Below, piece by piece: positions 8,116-17,159 of a stretch of DNA of 64,000 nucleotides (positions are counted from its first letter, which is position 1; each line of letters starts with the position of its first letter). The stretch lies in assembly GCA_947494695.1 (NCBI GenBank), contig CANLWB010000011.1:124001-188000 (forward strand), written 5' to 3'. This stretch comes from an uncultured Flavobacteriaceae bacterium. Lineage in GTDB: Bacteria > Bacteroidota > Bacteroidia > Flavobacteriales > Flavobacteriaceae. The position numbers and the translations under genes were made by a program. The notes beneath the pieces are model-generated. The model was not told where the DNA came from, did no database searches, and worked only from the letters and a program-made list of their open reading frames with translations.

Positions 8116-8619
8116 ATGTGTAAGTTAGGGGGCTTCATTTTGTTTTTCATCTTTCCTTTGTTAGGGGGTAGCTATACAACAAAAACTAAAGAGTTAATAA
8201 AAGGTAAAGTTGTAGCAATTACAGATGGAGACACCTTTAAGTTGCTAACAAAAGACTCTCTTCTCGTTAGGGTAAGAGTTGCAAATATAGATTGCCCCGA
8301 GAGAAAGCAGCCCTTTTCTAAAAGGGCTAAGCAATTTGTGTCCGATGCTATATTTGATAAATCCGTTATAATTCATGTTTTAAAAAAAGACAGGTATGGC
8401 CGTTATATTTCTAATGTCGTTTATAACGATTCGCTTAACTTAAGTCATGAGCTATTAAAATATGGTCTGGCTTGGCACTACGTAAAATATTCGAAGGATA
8501 CCATCTTACAAAACCTTGAAGATCAAGCCAGGCTAAAGAAGGAGGGGCTTTGGAAAGATGAAAATGCTATAGCACCGTGGGTGTGGAGAGATTATAAAAA
8601 GAAAAGAGCAAAAAAATGA
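8116..8619 (+). CDS. Secreted thermonuclease (staphylococcal nuclease homologue)
   Basis: A 167-aa exported SNase-fold endonuclease that degrades DNA or RNA with Ca2+. An N-terminal hydrophobic signal (about residues 5-20) is followed by the SNase domain. The catalytic set is complete: D37 in ITDGDTF, R54 and D59 with E62 in RVANIDCPE (staphylococcal R35, D40, E43), and R96 in DRYGRY (R87). The ending ARLKKEGLWKDE is also typical. It starts 50 bp after the HsdR-N-like gene and overlaps the next gene by 4 bp, so the set looks like one operon. A nutritional or biofilm role in degrading external DNA is plausible. Confidence 0.93.
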   Translation: MCKLGGFILFFIFPLLGGSYTTKTKELIKGKVVAITDGDTFKLLTKDSLLVRVRVANIDCPERKQPFSKRAKQFVSDAIFDKSVIIHVLKKDRYGRYISNVVYNDSLNLSHELLKYGLAWHYVKYSKDTILQNLEDQARLKKEGLWKDENAIAPWVWRDYKKKRAKK

Positions 8620-8981
8620 AAGTTTTAAAAGTTATCTCTGTTGTTCTTTTTTTAACGGTTGGTGTGCAGGCACAGACCGTTTATATTACCAAGACAGGCT
8701 CTAAGTATCATAAAGAAAATTGCAGGTATCTTAGGTATTCTAAAAAAGAAATTAGCTTAGAGAAATTAAGTGGTTTAGGCTATAGACCATGTTTGGTTTG
8801 CAAACCAGTAGCGGATAACAAAGAAACAAGTTCAAAAGACTCTAGATCCTTAACGAATTACAATGAAGATAATAAAGTCATTAGAAAAGGAACATCCACA
8901 CAATGTACGGGAAAAACAAAATCTGGTACACGCTGTAAACGAAAGACGAAAAATGCAAGTGGCAGATGTTATCAGCACTAA
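8616..8981 (+). CDS. Secreted Cys/His-rich protein with two putative metal-binding motifs
   Basis: A 121-aa protein with a signal peptide ending near VQAQT (residue 20). Two small motifs follow. The first (about residues 29-63), KYHKENCRYL then GYRPCLVCKP, resembles the Ada-type or nuclease-associated Cys/His metal site. The second, at the C-terminus, is QCTGKTKSGTRCKRKT then GRCYQH, as in the DUF5763 type. The ATG overlaps the thermonuclease stop (ATGA), indicating translational coupling. A DNA-binding or accessory role for the secreted nuclease is inference from position and from the basic, metal-site composition. Confidence 0.8.
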   Translation: MKVLKVISVVLFLTVGVQAQTVYITKTGSKYHKENCRYLRYSKKEISLEKLSGLGYRPCLVCKPVADNKETSSKDSRSLTNYNEDNKVIRKGTSTQCTGKTKSGTRCKRKTKNASGRCYQH

Positions 8982-9002
8982 TTGATTAACCACCATCGCT
9001 TT

Positions 9003-10739
9003 CTACCATAAAAATCCGTAGACGCAAATTAGTATAACTATGATAGCATACGCCATGATATTAAAAGGTGTATCAGTTTTAAAAATTTGTGAGCCTAAAG
9101 AAATGGCTTTGCGGTCGTTCGTTTTGTTGGTGAAGATAAAATACAAACATATAATATTCATAAATAGAAATATTCCGCCTATCCAGATTGGAAGTTGAAT
9201 ATCCTTTGCGAAAATTCTAATGATAAAGGGTATTGAGGTGATCAGCATGGTTCCAAGAATAATATAAGCAGGCCTTGAGTCTGTTTTTTTGTCTGTGCTA
9301 TAGGGCGTATCCAGATAGGATAAGATCACAATTAAGGTTGATAATACTATACAAGATATAGTCATTCTATAGAAAAAAGGAATATCACTCATTATAAAAA
9401 GGCCTATAGATAGTGGAACGCATAGCAAAGCAACCCATAAGGCGGCTCTGGAGCTGGTACGTTTCCAGAAGATACCAAATATGATGGCAACGAAAGCGCC
9501 TGGACTAATAAAACCTGTAAACTCCTGAATAAATTGAAAAGCCTGATCTAATTCTAACATCCCTAAAAATGGAGCAGATAGCATACCGACTAACAAGGCA
9601 GCGGCCGCTGTTATTTTTCCAACTTTAACCAGGTGTTTCTCGGATGCCTTTTTCTTAAAAATGGGTTTGTATAAATCTAATGTGGTAATAGTAGAAACGC
9701 TATTTACTAATGAGCTAATGGAGCTCCCTATGGCGGCCACCAGAGCGGCAAAAACCAATCCTTTAATACCTATTGGAACCAATTGTCCAAGGACCCAGGG
9801 GAAAGCCTCATCCGGTTTTCCTATGTCCGCTTGCAATGCAAATGCGGCCATTCCTGGAATAACAGCAATTACAGGCATTAATATTTTTAACAGAGCAGCA
9901 GAAGCGACTCCTTTTTGTGCCTCCTTAATGTTTTTGGATGCTAATGCTCGCTGAATGATGAATTGGTTAGCCCCCCAGTAATATATATTGGTAATCCACA
10001 TACCTCCAACCAGGACACTAATTCCCGGAACACTATTAAAGAACTGGTGATTTTTATCAAGAATCATATCAAACCTTTCTGGAGCATATGCGTACAAATT
10101 GGAAATTCCTTTAACAATACTGCCATCACCTAGTGTAACAAGGGCTGCTCCGGCGGCAATGAGTCCGCCTAGTAATAATATCACGGCTTGAATGACATCT
10201 GTTCGGACTACGGCTTTCAGGCCGCCAAAAATGGAAAATGAAGCCGAGTATATTACTAAACCGAAAACTCCTGCCAAGATGGGTAACCCGGTTAGATTTT
10301 CAATAGCCAGGCCGCCTAAATAAAAAATGGAAGATATATTAACAAAGACATAAAGAATGACAAGGATAAAACTAAAGCAAATCCGAACGCGATTATCGAA
10401 TCTGTTCTTTAGAAATTGAGGAATGGAATAAATATTTTTCTCAAGAAAAACAGGAAGTAAGTATTTTGCAACTAAAATAAGGGTTAGAGCAGACATGAGT
10501 TCATAGCCTCCTATGGCTAGTCCAATGGCATATCCAGATCCGTTTGTTCCTAAAATTTGTTCGGCCGAAATATTAGAGGCAATAAGAGAACCTCCTACAA
10601 TCCACCATGGTAACGACTTACTTGCTAAAAAATAATCGGACGCATTTCTATATTTAGACCGTGACATCCAAAGGCCATAACCCATAATTCCTAACAAGTA
10701 AACGAATAAAACAACAAGATCCAGATTAGATAATAACAT
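9003..10739 (-). CDS. Sodium/solute symporter, SSS family (SGLT-like)
   Basis: A 578-aa inner-membrane transporter with about 14 transmembrane helices. The early signature SDYFLASKSLPWWIVGGSLIASNISAEQ is characteristic of the sodium:solute symporter family and is closest in feel to bacterial SGLT sugar transporters such as vSGLT. Other family segments are GGLKAVVRTDVIQ and NQFIIQRALASKNIKEAQKG. It lies next to a membrane-linked AraC regulator and near a GH3 glucosidase, which supports a monosaccharide substrate. A strong -10-like element (TACATTTG on the minus strand) lies 23 bp before the start codon. The exact sugar cannot be inferred. Confidence 0.9.
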   Translation of the reverse strand: MLLSNLDLVVLFVYLLGIMGYGLWMSRSKYRNASDYFLASKSLPWWIVGGSLIASNISAEQILGTNGSGYAIGLAIGGYELMSALTLILVAKYLLPVFLEKNIYSIPQFLKNRFDNRVRICFSFILVILYVFVNISSIFYLGGLAIENLTGLPILAGVFGLVIYSASFSIFGGLKAVVRTDVIQAVILLLGGLIAAGAALVTLGDGSIVKGISNLYAYAPERFDMILDKNHQFFNSVPGISVLVGGMWITNIYYWGANQFIIQRALASKNIKEAQKGVASAALLKILMPVIAVIPGMAAFALQADIGKPDEAFPWVLGQLVPIGIKGLVFAALVAAIGSSISSLVNSVSTITTLDLYKPIFKKKASEKHLVKVGKITAAAALLVGMLSAPFLGMLELDQAFQFIQEFTGFISPGAFVAIIFGIFWKRTSSRAALWVALLCVPLSIGLFIMSDIPFFYRMTISCIVLSTLIVILSYLDTPYSTDKKTDSRPAYIILGTMLITSIPFIIRIFAKDIQLPIWIGGIFLFMNIICLYFIFTNKTNDRKAISLGSQIFKTDTPFNIMAYAIIVILICVYGFLW

Positions 10740-10761
10740 ACTTTACTATTTTAATGAGATC

Positions 10762-10769
10762 CAAATGTA
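10762..10769 (-). promoter_or_regulatory. Probable -7 promoter element of the SSS symporter gene
   Basis: The minus strand reads TACATTTG, an exact match to the Bacteroidota TAnnTTTG element. It would start transcription about 15 nt before the ATG at 10739. No convincing -33 TTG was found. Confidence 0.5.
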
Positions 10770-10857
10770 TAAAGGGCTTTCTTAATTAGGGAAAGAGATA
10801 GCCGGTAGGAGGGTGATTTAAATAAAAAGACGTTCGTTTAGGCTCAGGCGTACGTGC

Positions 10858-11973
10858 TTAACGTTGAGTTGGGATGCTTTTTCTGTATTCAGAAGGCGTT
10901 TGTCCAGTATTTTTTTTAAATGCTGTATTAAAAGTTGTTTTCGAGTTAAAACCGGCTTCTAGTGCAATAGCTATTAATTTATAGTCTTTATGAGAATGAG
11001 AGTTCATAAGTCTTTTTACCTCTTCAACTCTGTATGTATTTACAAAATCATAATAATTGGTGTGAAGGTGTTTTGTTAAAACCTCAGATATGTGATTTTC
11101 CGAAGTGGAAATTTCCTTACTCAAATCTTTTAATTGTAGTTTTCCGTTTTTATAAAGTTGCTTTTCTGTCATTGCAAGGGTGATTTTTTCTTCAATGCTT
11201 TTAAGGCGTTCAAGATTCAGTCCGTACGTTTTGCTATGAGATGAGGTTTGTGGTCTTTTTCTTTTTTCAGAATCAATTCCAATTATTTTACGATACGCAA
11301 TAACTAATCCCAAAGTAGTAACTATTGTTAGGTATAGGTTATTGGGATGAGACAATAAGTTATTGGGGATTGTGTATGCATCCATCGCGATTTGTGCGGT
11401 ATAAAGAAGTGTTACGCAAATAAGCATGATGAAAGGATAATAGGTATCCTTGTTGGATGAGAAAGGGTGCTGTTTTAAAAGAGAATAATTTAAAACTAAT
11501 CCAATAATGAGAACGGTAACTATGAAGATTTTAACCATCCAATATTCGCTAAGAGCAAAGGCGTTTTTGGTAATAAAATATTGATCTCTAACAGTTAGGT
11601 CTCCTAATAAAATGTAATAGGATTTAATGAAAAAATAGCAAAATACAATACAAAAGGCGAGTAGTAGTAATCGAAAGGCGTTTTTGTGAAATGACGTATT
11701 GATGTGAAATGAGATTAAGGTTGATTTGTACAATGCAATTGGTGTAAACGCTAGCCAAGGGAGATAAGCCAATGTGAAATTGGGGGAGTAAAAGAATAAA
11801 TGATAGAGACCTACGTAGTTGAAGAGGTCCAAAACCACAGATAGTATAAAGGTGCTATGCCATAGTGCTAATTTTTTATCTGAATATGAAAGCAGTAGGA
11901 CGTATAGTAAAAATAGGTTTAGTAACCCAAAAATGTGATAGTGTTTTAATATGTCTAATAAGAACGGGGTCAT
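10858..11973 (-). CDS. AraC-family regulator with seven-helix membrane N-terminus
   Basis: A 371-aa regulator. The first about 230 residues form roughly seven transmembrane helices, and the last about 100 carry an AraC HTH domain: LKDLSKEISTSENHISEVL, then AIALEAGFNSKTTFNTAFKKNTGQTPSEYRKS. This layout is frequent in flavobacteria, where the membrane part presumably senses a signal at the inner membrane while the HTH binds DNA. It sits between, and is transcribed away from, the GPH symporter gene at 12241 and towards the SSS gene, so both transporters are likely targets. The start ATG at 11973 is directly followed by the first helix. Confidence 0.88.
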   Translation of the reverse strand: MTPFLLDILKHYHIFGLLNLFLLYVLLLSYSDKKLALWHSTFILSVVLDLFNYVGLYHLFFYSPNFTLAYLPWLAFTPIALYKSTLISFHINTSFHKNAFRLLLLAFCIVFCYFFIKSYYILLGDLTVRDQYFITKNAFALSEYWMVKIFIVTVLIIGLVLNYSLLKQHPFSSNKDTYYPFIMLICVTLLYTAQIAMDAYTIPNNLLSHPNNLYLTIVTTLGLVIAYRKIIGIDSEKRKRPQTSSHSKTYGLNLERLKSIEEKITLAMTEKQLYKNGKLQLKDLSKEISTSENHISEVLTKHLHTNYYDFVNTYRVEEVKRLMNSHSHKDYKLIAIALEAGFNSKTTFNTAFKKNTGQTPSEYRKSIPTQR

Positions 11974-12240
11974 TCATTCATTTAAATTAAAAATGGAATT
12001 TAAGATAATTATTTAAAGCAAAAAAAAATATAACCCCTGTGTTATACATATTTAAGAATTTGTCGCATAGACTGCCTCTAATTTGGTAAGTTAAATGAAA
12101 GAATAATATCGGATTTGAAGGAAAAAGTATTTAACTTCATGCTATGAAATAACTAATTTGACCTTTAATTAATAATACATGTAAAGCTAATAAGCCTGTT
12201 TAGCTTTGGGAGGTAAATTATATGATACATTCTAAATTTT

Positions 12241-13842
12241 ATGATGAAAGATAAAGTCTCGATTACTGAAAAAATTGGGTATGCTTTAGGGGATGGAGCG
12301 GCCAATATTGCCTGGCGGGGCGTTGCAACATTTTTGTTTATTTTTTATACAGATGTTTTTGGGTTAGATCCGGCTACCGTTGGGGTGCTGTTTTTAGTGG
12401 CTCGATCGAGTGACGGTATTAGTGATATCGTTATGGGAGTTATAGGGGATAGGACCAAATCGAAATTTGGAAAGTTTCGACCCTGGATTTTATGGACGGC
12501 TATTCCTCTGGCAGCCATTCTTTCTCTGCTTTTTACAAGTCCTGATTTTAACGACACCGGAAAAATTATTTACGCATACGCGACTTATATTTTATTTACC
12601 CTTATCTACACGGCAAATAATATACCCTATGGGGCACTAATGGCTGTAATGACAGGTGATGATAAGGTGAGAACCAGTATTGGGTCGTTTAGAATGGTGG
12701 GGGCTTTTGGAGGCGGCATGTTGGTGCAGGGTGTATTACTTTTTTTAGTCGCATATTTTGGTAATATTAACCCAGATATTGGTGTAGATAAACTTGATGA
12801 AACCAAATTTAGAGTAGAAGTGTCGGCACCCGTAGATGTTTCAAACGTTAATATTAAAACGGAAGATGGAATGGCTATGTTTACGTGGGATGATGATTCT
12901 AAAACAAAAGAAGAAAACACACCGACCCATTCTAAAAGCTTTTCGGTTGAAGCTAACAAATCCTATGCATTTATTGTTGATGGGGAAGCGAATATTGATG
13001 CTGATAAAATTTCCATAATCGATCAGAAGAAAGGTTATGGTAACTCCATGTATATTCTTTCGGTGTTTTTGGCCTTGTTTATGTTTATCACATTTTACAC
13101 CACCAGAGAACGTGTGTTACCACCAAAAGATCAAAAAAGTGATCTGGTAAAAGATTTAAAAGATTTGGTGACTAACAAGCCATGGTTGATTTTGTTGGGA
13201 ATGGGATTGTTGTTCAATACTTACAATTCAATAAAACAAGGTATTGTTGTGATCTATTTCACTCATTATTTAAACAATCAGTTGTTGGCTGCTAGTTTTT
13301 TAGTTGGGTTAATGTTAGCTTCTATAGTTGGTGCTATTATGACAACCTATTTGAGTAAAAAGTTTGGTAAACGAAACCTATTCGTATATGCTTTGATTTT
13401 GTCTGGTTTGGTGAATATCTTAATTATTTTCTGTAGTTCTGAAGATATAGAAGCGATATTCACTATCGGAATTGTTTCGGAATTGTTTGCAGCTATGTTG
13501 CCAACATTATTCTTTGTGATGCTTGGTGATGCGGCCGATTATTCAGAGTTTAAAAACGGTAGACGTGCTACAGGTCTTATTTACTCTGCGGGGTCTTTTG
13601 CTACAAAATTTGGGGGTGGTCTTGCTGGAGCTATCATAGGTTTTGTTTTGGCAAGATTTAATTATGACGGGCAAGATGCTGTAGCTATTAACGGAGCGAT
13701 TCCTGGTATAAAAATGTTAATGAGTTGGATTCCCGCTATTGTTGCTTTAGTTGCCGCTGGGGTTATGATGTTATATCCACTAAAACAGAAGACATTAGAT
13801 GAGGTGACTTTGGAGCTAAATGCCAGAAGAGCATCTGAATAG
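12241..13842 (+). CDS. GPH-family (MelB-like) sugar:cation symporter with a periplasmic insert
   Basis: A 533-aa major-facilitator of the glycoside-pentoside-hexuronide:cation symporter family. The family cation-site region is present, with D58 and D62 in SSDGISDIVMG followed by GDRTKSKFGKFRPW, matching MelB D55/D59. An unusual stretch of about 90 residues (about 174-266) lies between helices 5 and 6 on the predicted periplasmic side. It is polar, beta-rich (TKFRVEVSAPVDVSNVNI, SFSVEANKSYAFIV) and ends just before helix 6 (YGNSMYILSVFLALF). The gene stands alone, divergent from the AraC gene. It would import oligosaccharide products, for example those of the nearby GH3 enzyme. Confidence 0.9.
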   Translation: MMKDKVSITEKIGYALGDGAANIAWRGVATFLFIFYTDVFGLDPATVGVLFLVARSSDGISDIVMGVIGDRTKSKFGKFRPWILWTAIPLAAILSLLFTSPDFNDTGKIIYAYATYILFTLIYTANNIPYGALMAVMTGDDKVRTSIGSFRMVGAFGGGMLVQGVLLFLVAYFGNINPDIGVDKLDETKFRVEVSAPVDVSNVNIKTEDGMAMFTWDDDSKTKEENTPTHSKSFSVEANKSYAFIVDGEANIDADKISIIDQKKGYGNSMYILSVFLALFMFITFYTTRERVLPPKDQKSDLVKDLKDLVTNKPWLILLGMGLLFNTYNSIKQGIVVIYFTHYLNNQLLAASFLVGLMLASIVGAIMTTYLSKKFGKRNLFVYALILSGLVNILIIFCSSEDIEAIFTIGIVSELFAAMLPTLFFVMLGDAADYSEFKNGRRATGLIYSAGSFATKFGGGLAGAIIGFVLARFNYDGQDAVAINGAIPGIKMLMSWIPAIVALVAAGVMMLYPLKQKTLDEVTLELNARRASE

Positions 13843-14460
13843 TAAGTTGAGTTGAGCAAAATTGTACTAAGAATATTCGCGGTAGCTAAAAGAAACAGAT
13901 CTTTTGTGAAATTAGCTTTAGCTGCCTAAATATTTTTTGTCTTAGAACGCTTAGAGCGGGAGGTGTTAAAATGAGCGATACGGTTTTCTGTAGCAATAAA
14001 GTGGTAAATGAAACGACAGAGGAGGGGCTATGGGCAGAGCTGAGGTCAAATGGTCGTGACAATCTCTTTGTTATGTGTTCGGTTATGTTGAAGTAACCAA
14101 CAAACGGGTTTTCATGTCTCGATTTCTAGTTTATTTTAAGTAATGTTGAAAGGCTCGGTTTGAGTCGTACTTCAAGCGTTTCTTAGGAAGATTTTTGAAA
14201 AACTATCAATAATAACATTGTTGTGAGATGATGCCTGCCTAACTATCTACGAAGGCGAATGCAACGGTAACAATCTTTTCATTATAAATTCGAAGCAAGC
14301 TACAAACAGCTCCCGGTGTTTCGTTTAGATGTTCTTCTGGTGACAATATTTAAGCATTTTAGTAAGCTTTCTACAAATAACCCAACCTAAACCGTACAAA
14401 TTAAAAAGACCACCTAAATTTTATTAAAAGCCGCTTTCGAACCATATTTTAGATGCAGGT
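13843..14460. other. Intergenic region of about 620 bp, probably containing decayed coding sequence
   Basis: No convincing gene. A 41-codon plus-strand frame (13971-14096) has a purine-rich Shine-Dalgarno-like GGGAGG 10 nt upstream but no recognisable homology. On the minus strand at about 14230-14345 a short open stretch without a start reads ETPGAVCSLLRIY...VAFAFV, vaguely like an ACT domain. Both could be remnants. GC and codon look are similar to the surroundings. Confidence 0.3.
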
Positions 14461-16764
14461 CTATTGCAGTTCGAATTGTGCATCTAAAGCTGTGTAAGAG
14501 CTTCCTCCAACAAAAATTTTGAATGTTCCTGGTTCCAGAATAAAATCTCCCTGGTTATTATAAAACCCTAAACCATCCTTATTTAAAATGAAGTGTATCG
14601 TTTTAGTTTCTCCAGCTTGTAATTCAGTTAATTTAAAGCCTTTAAGTTCTTTTACTGGCCGACTAATACTCGCTGCCAGATCTCTAATGTAAAGTTGAAC
14701 CACTTCTTTGCCCGTTACTTTTCCAGTGTTGGTTATGTCAACGGTAATGTTAATATTCTCATCGGAGTTATATACGTCTTTATCAAGTTTTAAATTCTTG
14801 TATTCAAATGTTGTATAGCTTAATCCGTGGCCAAAAGGATATAGGGGAGTGCTTTCAGAATCAGAATAATGCGACCAAAAAACGAGATTAGGATTCTTAG
14901 TGTCACTAACCGGTCTGCCAGTGTTTTTGTGGTTATAATATATTGGGATTTGCCCAATGTTTCTAGGGAATGTCATAGGGAGTTTTCCACTGGGATTATA
15001 GTCACCATACAACACTTCTGCAATGGCATGTCCTGATTGTGTACCAAGTTGCCAAGCTTCTACTATAGCGGGAATGTGCTCATCTGCCCAATTTATCGTT
15101 AGAGGTCTTCCATTATTTAAGACTAAAACAATGTTTTTATTTACTTTGTAAACTTCCTCCAATAATTCTTGCTGTACTCCTGGTAAATCTATATCGGTCC
15201 TGCTTCTTCCTTCTCCACTTTGAAAACCATGTTCGCCCAAAACCATCACAACGACGTCGGCCATTGAAGCTGCATCGACAGCTTCCTTAAAATCGCTTTT
15301 ATCAGCTGTATTTATTTTAAGCTCGTTAGTAAACTCGGTGTCTCCAATAGAAACATCTGCACCTTTTTTGTATACTAAATTATTTCCTTCATATTGCTGC
15401 ATACCTTCTAATACCGATACAGCTGTATGGTCTTTTGATGCAATTCTCCAACTTCCTAAGGGGCTGTTGTCTTCATCGGCCAAGGCTCCTATTAAAACAA
15501 GGTTCATGCCTTTTTTATTAAGTGGCAATAAATTGTTTTCGTTTTTAAGTAAAACGATAGACTTTTTTGCCATATCCAAGACGGCATCCTTGTGTTTTGG
15601 ATTGTTTATAACGTCTTTTTCTCGCGCTTCGTCACAATATCTGTAAGGGTCGTCAAATAACCCTAATTCAAACTTAACAGTTAAAATTCTTCTAACCGCC
15701 TCATCAATAATTGCTTCATCAATAATGCCATCGAGTACCAGTTGTTCCAATTCGTTAATGTAAGCATGGCTTTCCATATCCATATCCGAACCCGCAATTG
15801 CGGCTAGTTTAGCAGCATCTCTGCGGTCTTTTGCATAGCCCCAAACGACCATCTCCTTTATCGAAGCCCAATCTGAAATCACAAACCCTTTAAAGTCCCA
15901 TTTATTTTTTAGGATGTCTCTAAGAAGATATGTGTTTCCTGTCGCAGGTACGCCGTCATATTCGTTAAACGCGTTCATTAGTGTTTTTACATCGGCGTTT
16001 ACGGCTGCTTTAAATGGAGGTAGGACTATATTGTGAAGTGTAGAGTAACCTATATCTACAGTGTTGTATTCTTTTCCTGCTTCAGAAAATCCATAAGCAG
16101 CAAAATGTTTTGCGCAGGCCGCTATGGTATTTACGGCAGACAGATCGTCTCCTTGAAACCCTTTAACTCTGGCTGTTGCAATTTTACTTCCCAAATAGGG
16201 GTCTTCTCCGGCGCCTTCCATAACGCGTCCCCATCTTGGATCTCTGGAGATATCTACCATAGGAGCAAATGTCCAGTTTATTCCAGCTGCAGACGCTTCA
16301 TCGGCTGCAACTTGAGCAGACTTTTCTATGGCCTCAAGGTCCCAGCTGGCAGCCTCCGCTAGAGGTATCGGGCTTAGTGTTTTGTATCCATGAATAACAT
16401 CGAAACCAATAATTAATGGAATTCCTAGTCTAGACTCTTCAACAACAATCTTTTGGACAGCTTTTACGGCTTTTGTCCCTCTAACGGAAAGCATAGAGCC
16501 GACAAGACCGTTTTTTAGATGTTCATATTTTTTTTCCGCATCACCACCTTCCGGAACTGGGCCCGTGGCATCCCAGAATCCGTTGTATTGATTCATCTGC
16601 CCAATTTTCTCCTTAAGGGTCATTATTTTTATGAGAGAATCTACTTTTTTATTCGTTTGGTCTACTTTAGAATAGGTTATAGTATTGCTGTTTTGGTTAT
16701 CGGTGCAAGCCATAAGTAATATTGTTACTGCTGTATATATATTTAGTTTAAAGCCAATATTCAT
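14461..16764 (-). CDS. bglX: Beta-glucosidase, glycoside hydrolase family 3 lipoprotein
   Basis: A 767-aa periplasmic or surface lipoprotein (lipobox LLMAC, Cys20) that releases terminal beta-linked glucose, or similar sugars, from oligosaccharides. Domains in order: GH3 N-terminal TIM barrel (about 45-370) with WTFAPMVDISRDPRWGR, AKHFAAYG and the nucleophile D298 in FVISDWAS; GH3 C-terminal domain (about 400-620) with GEGRSRTDIDLPG holding the likely acid/base Glu; and a fibronectin III-like domain (about 670-755). Length and order match BglX. It is transcribed alone between the GPH symporter and the cupin-AraC/SusC region, and probably supplies sugars to those symporters. Confidence 0.95.
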   Translation of the reverse strand: MNIGFKLNIYTAVTILLMACTDNQNSNTITYSKVDQTNKKVDSLIKIMTLKEKIGQMNQYNGFWDATGPVPEGGDAEKKYEHLKNGLVGSMLSVRGTKAVKAVQKIVVEESRLGIPLIIGFDVIHGYKTLSPIPLAEAASWDLEAIEKSAQVAADEASAAGINWTFAPMVDISRDPRWGRVMEGAGEDPYLGSKIATARVKGFQGDDLSAVNTIAACAKHFAAYGFSEAGKEYNTVDIGYSTLHNIVLPPFKAAVNADVKTLMNAFNEYDGVPATGNTYLLRDILKNKWDFKGFVISDWASIKEMVVWGYAKDRRDAAKLAAIAGSDMDMESHAYINELEQLVLDGIIDEAIIDEAVRRILTVKFELGLFDDPYRYCDEAREKDVINNPKHKDAVLDMAKKSIVLLKNENNLLPLNKKGMNLVLIGALADEDNSPLGSWRIASKDHTAVSVLEGMQQYEGNNLVYKKGADVSIGDTEFTNELKINTADKSDFKEAVDAASMADVVVMVLGEHGFQSGEGRSRTDIDLPGVQQELLEEVYKVNKNIVLVLNNGRPLTINWADEHIPAIVEAWQLGTQSGHAIAEVLYGDYNPSGKLPMTFPRNIGQIPIYYNHKNTGRPVSDTKNPNLVFWSHYSDSESTPLYPFGHGLSYTTFEYKNLKLDKDVYNSDENINITVDITNTGKVTGKEVVQLYIRDLAASISRPVKELKGFKLTELQAGETKTIHFILNKDGLGFYNNQGDFILEPGTFKIFVGGSSYTALDAQFELQ

Positions 16765-17159
16765 AATAAAGGTGCTTTGTTAATACTTTGCTGATAGGCC
16801 AATAGGGTTGTGTTGAGAGACATAATTAAGATTAAAAATATATGTTATTTTATATTTTCTATGATATTATTTTTTCATATATGTGATTGAAAATAATCAT
16901 GCAATGCTATATGATCTATTCTGTTTGATTACTTTTTATTTTTTAATGTTCGAATAGTGTAAATATCAATTGGTACTAGGTTTTTAATTGTTTTTGGACT
17001 GCAAAATAGAAACTTAGACAATTCTGTTTACGAATATCTTTTACAAAAATATATGTATTCATACGGATTAAATTGTCTTTTATAATCAATTGATGATACT
17101 ATTTTATTTATTTAAAAGTAGGTATTGTAGTTTTTGGAAGAGGGGTAGGTGATGGGGAG
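16765..17159. other. AT-rich intergenic region of about 395 bp
   Basis: Very AT-rich, with long T and A runs and no open frame of note. It contains the upstream region of bglX and the 3' flank of the AraC gene at 17160. No clear promoter consensus, hairpin or RNA gene recognised. Confidence 0.4.

Noticed and set aside
14230-14345. ACT-domain gene on the minus strand
   Set aside because: Only about 35 open codons, no start, and the similarity is weak and judged from memory; kept as a remark on the region.
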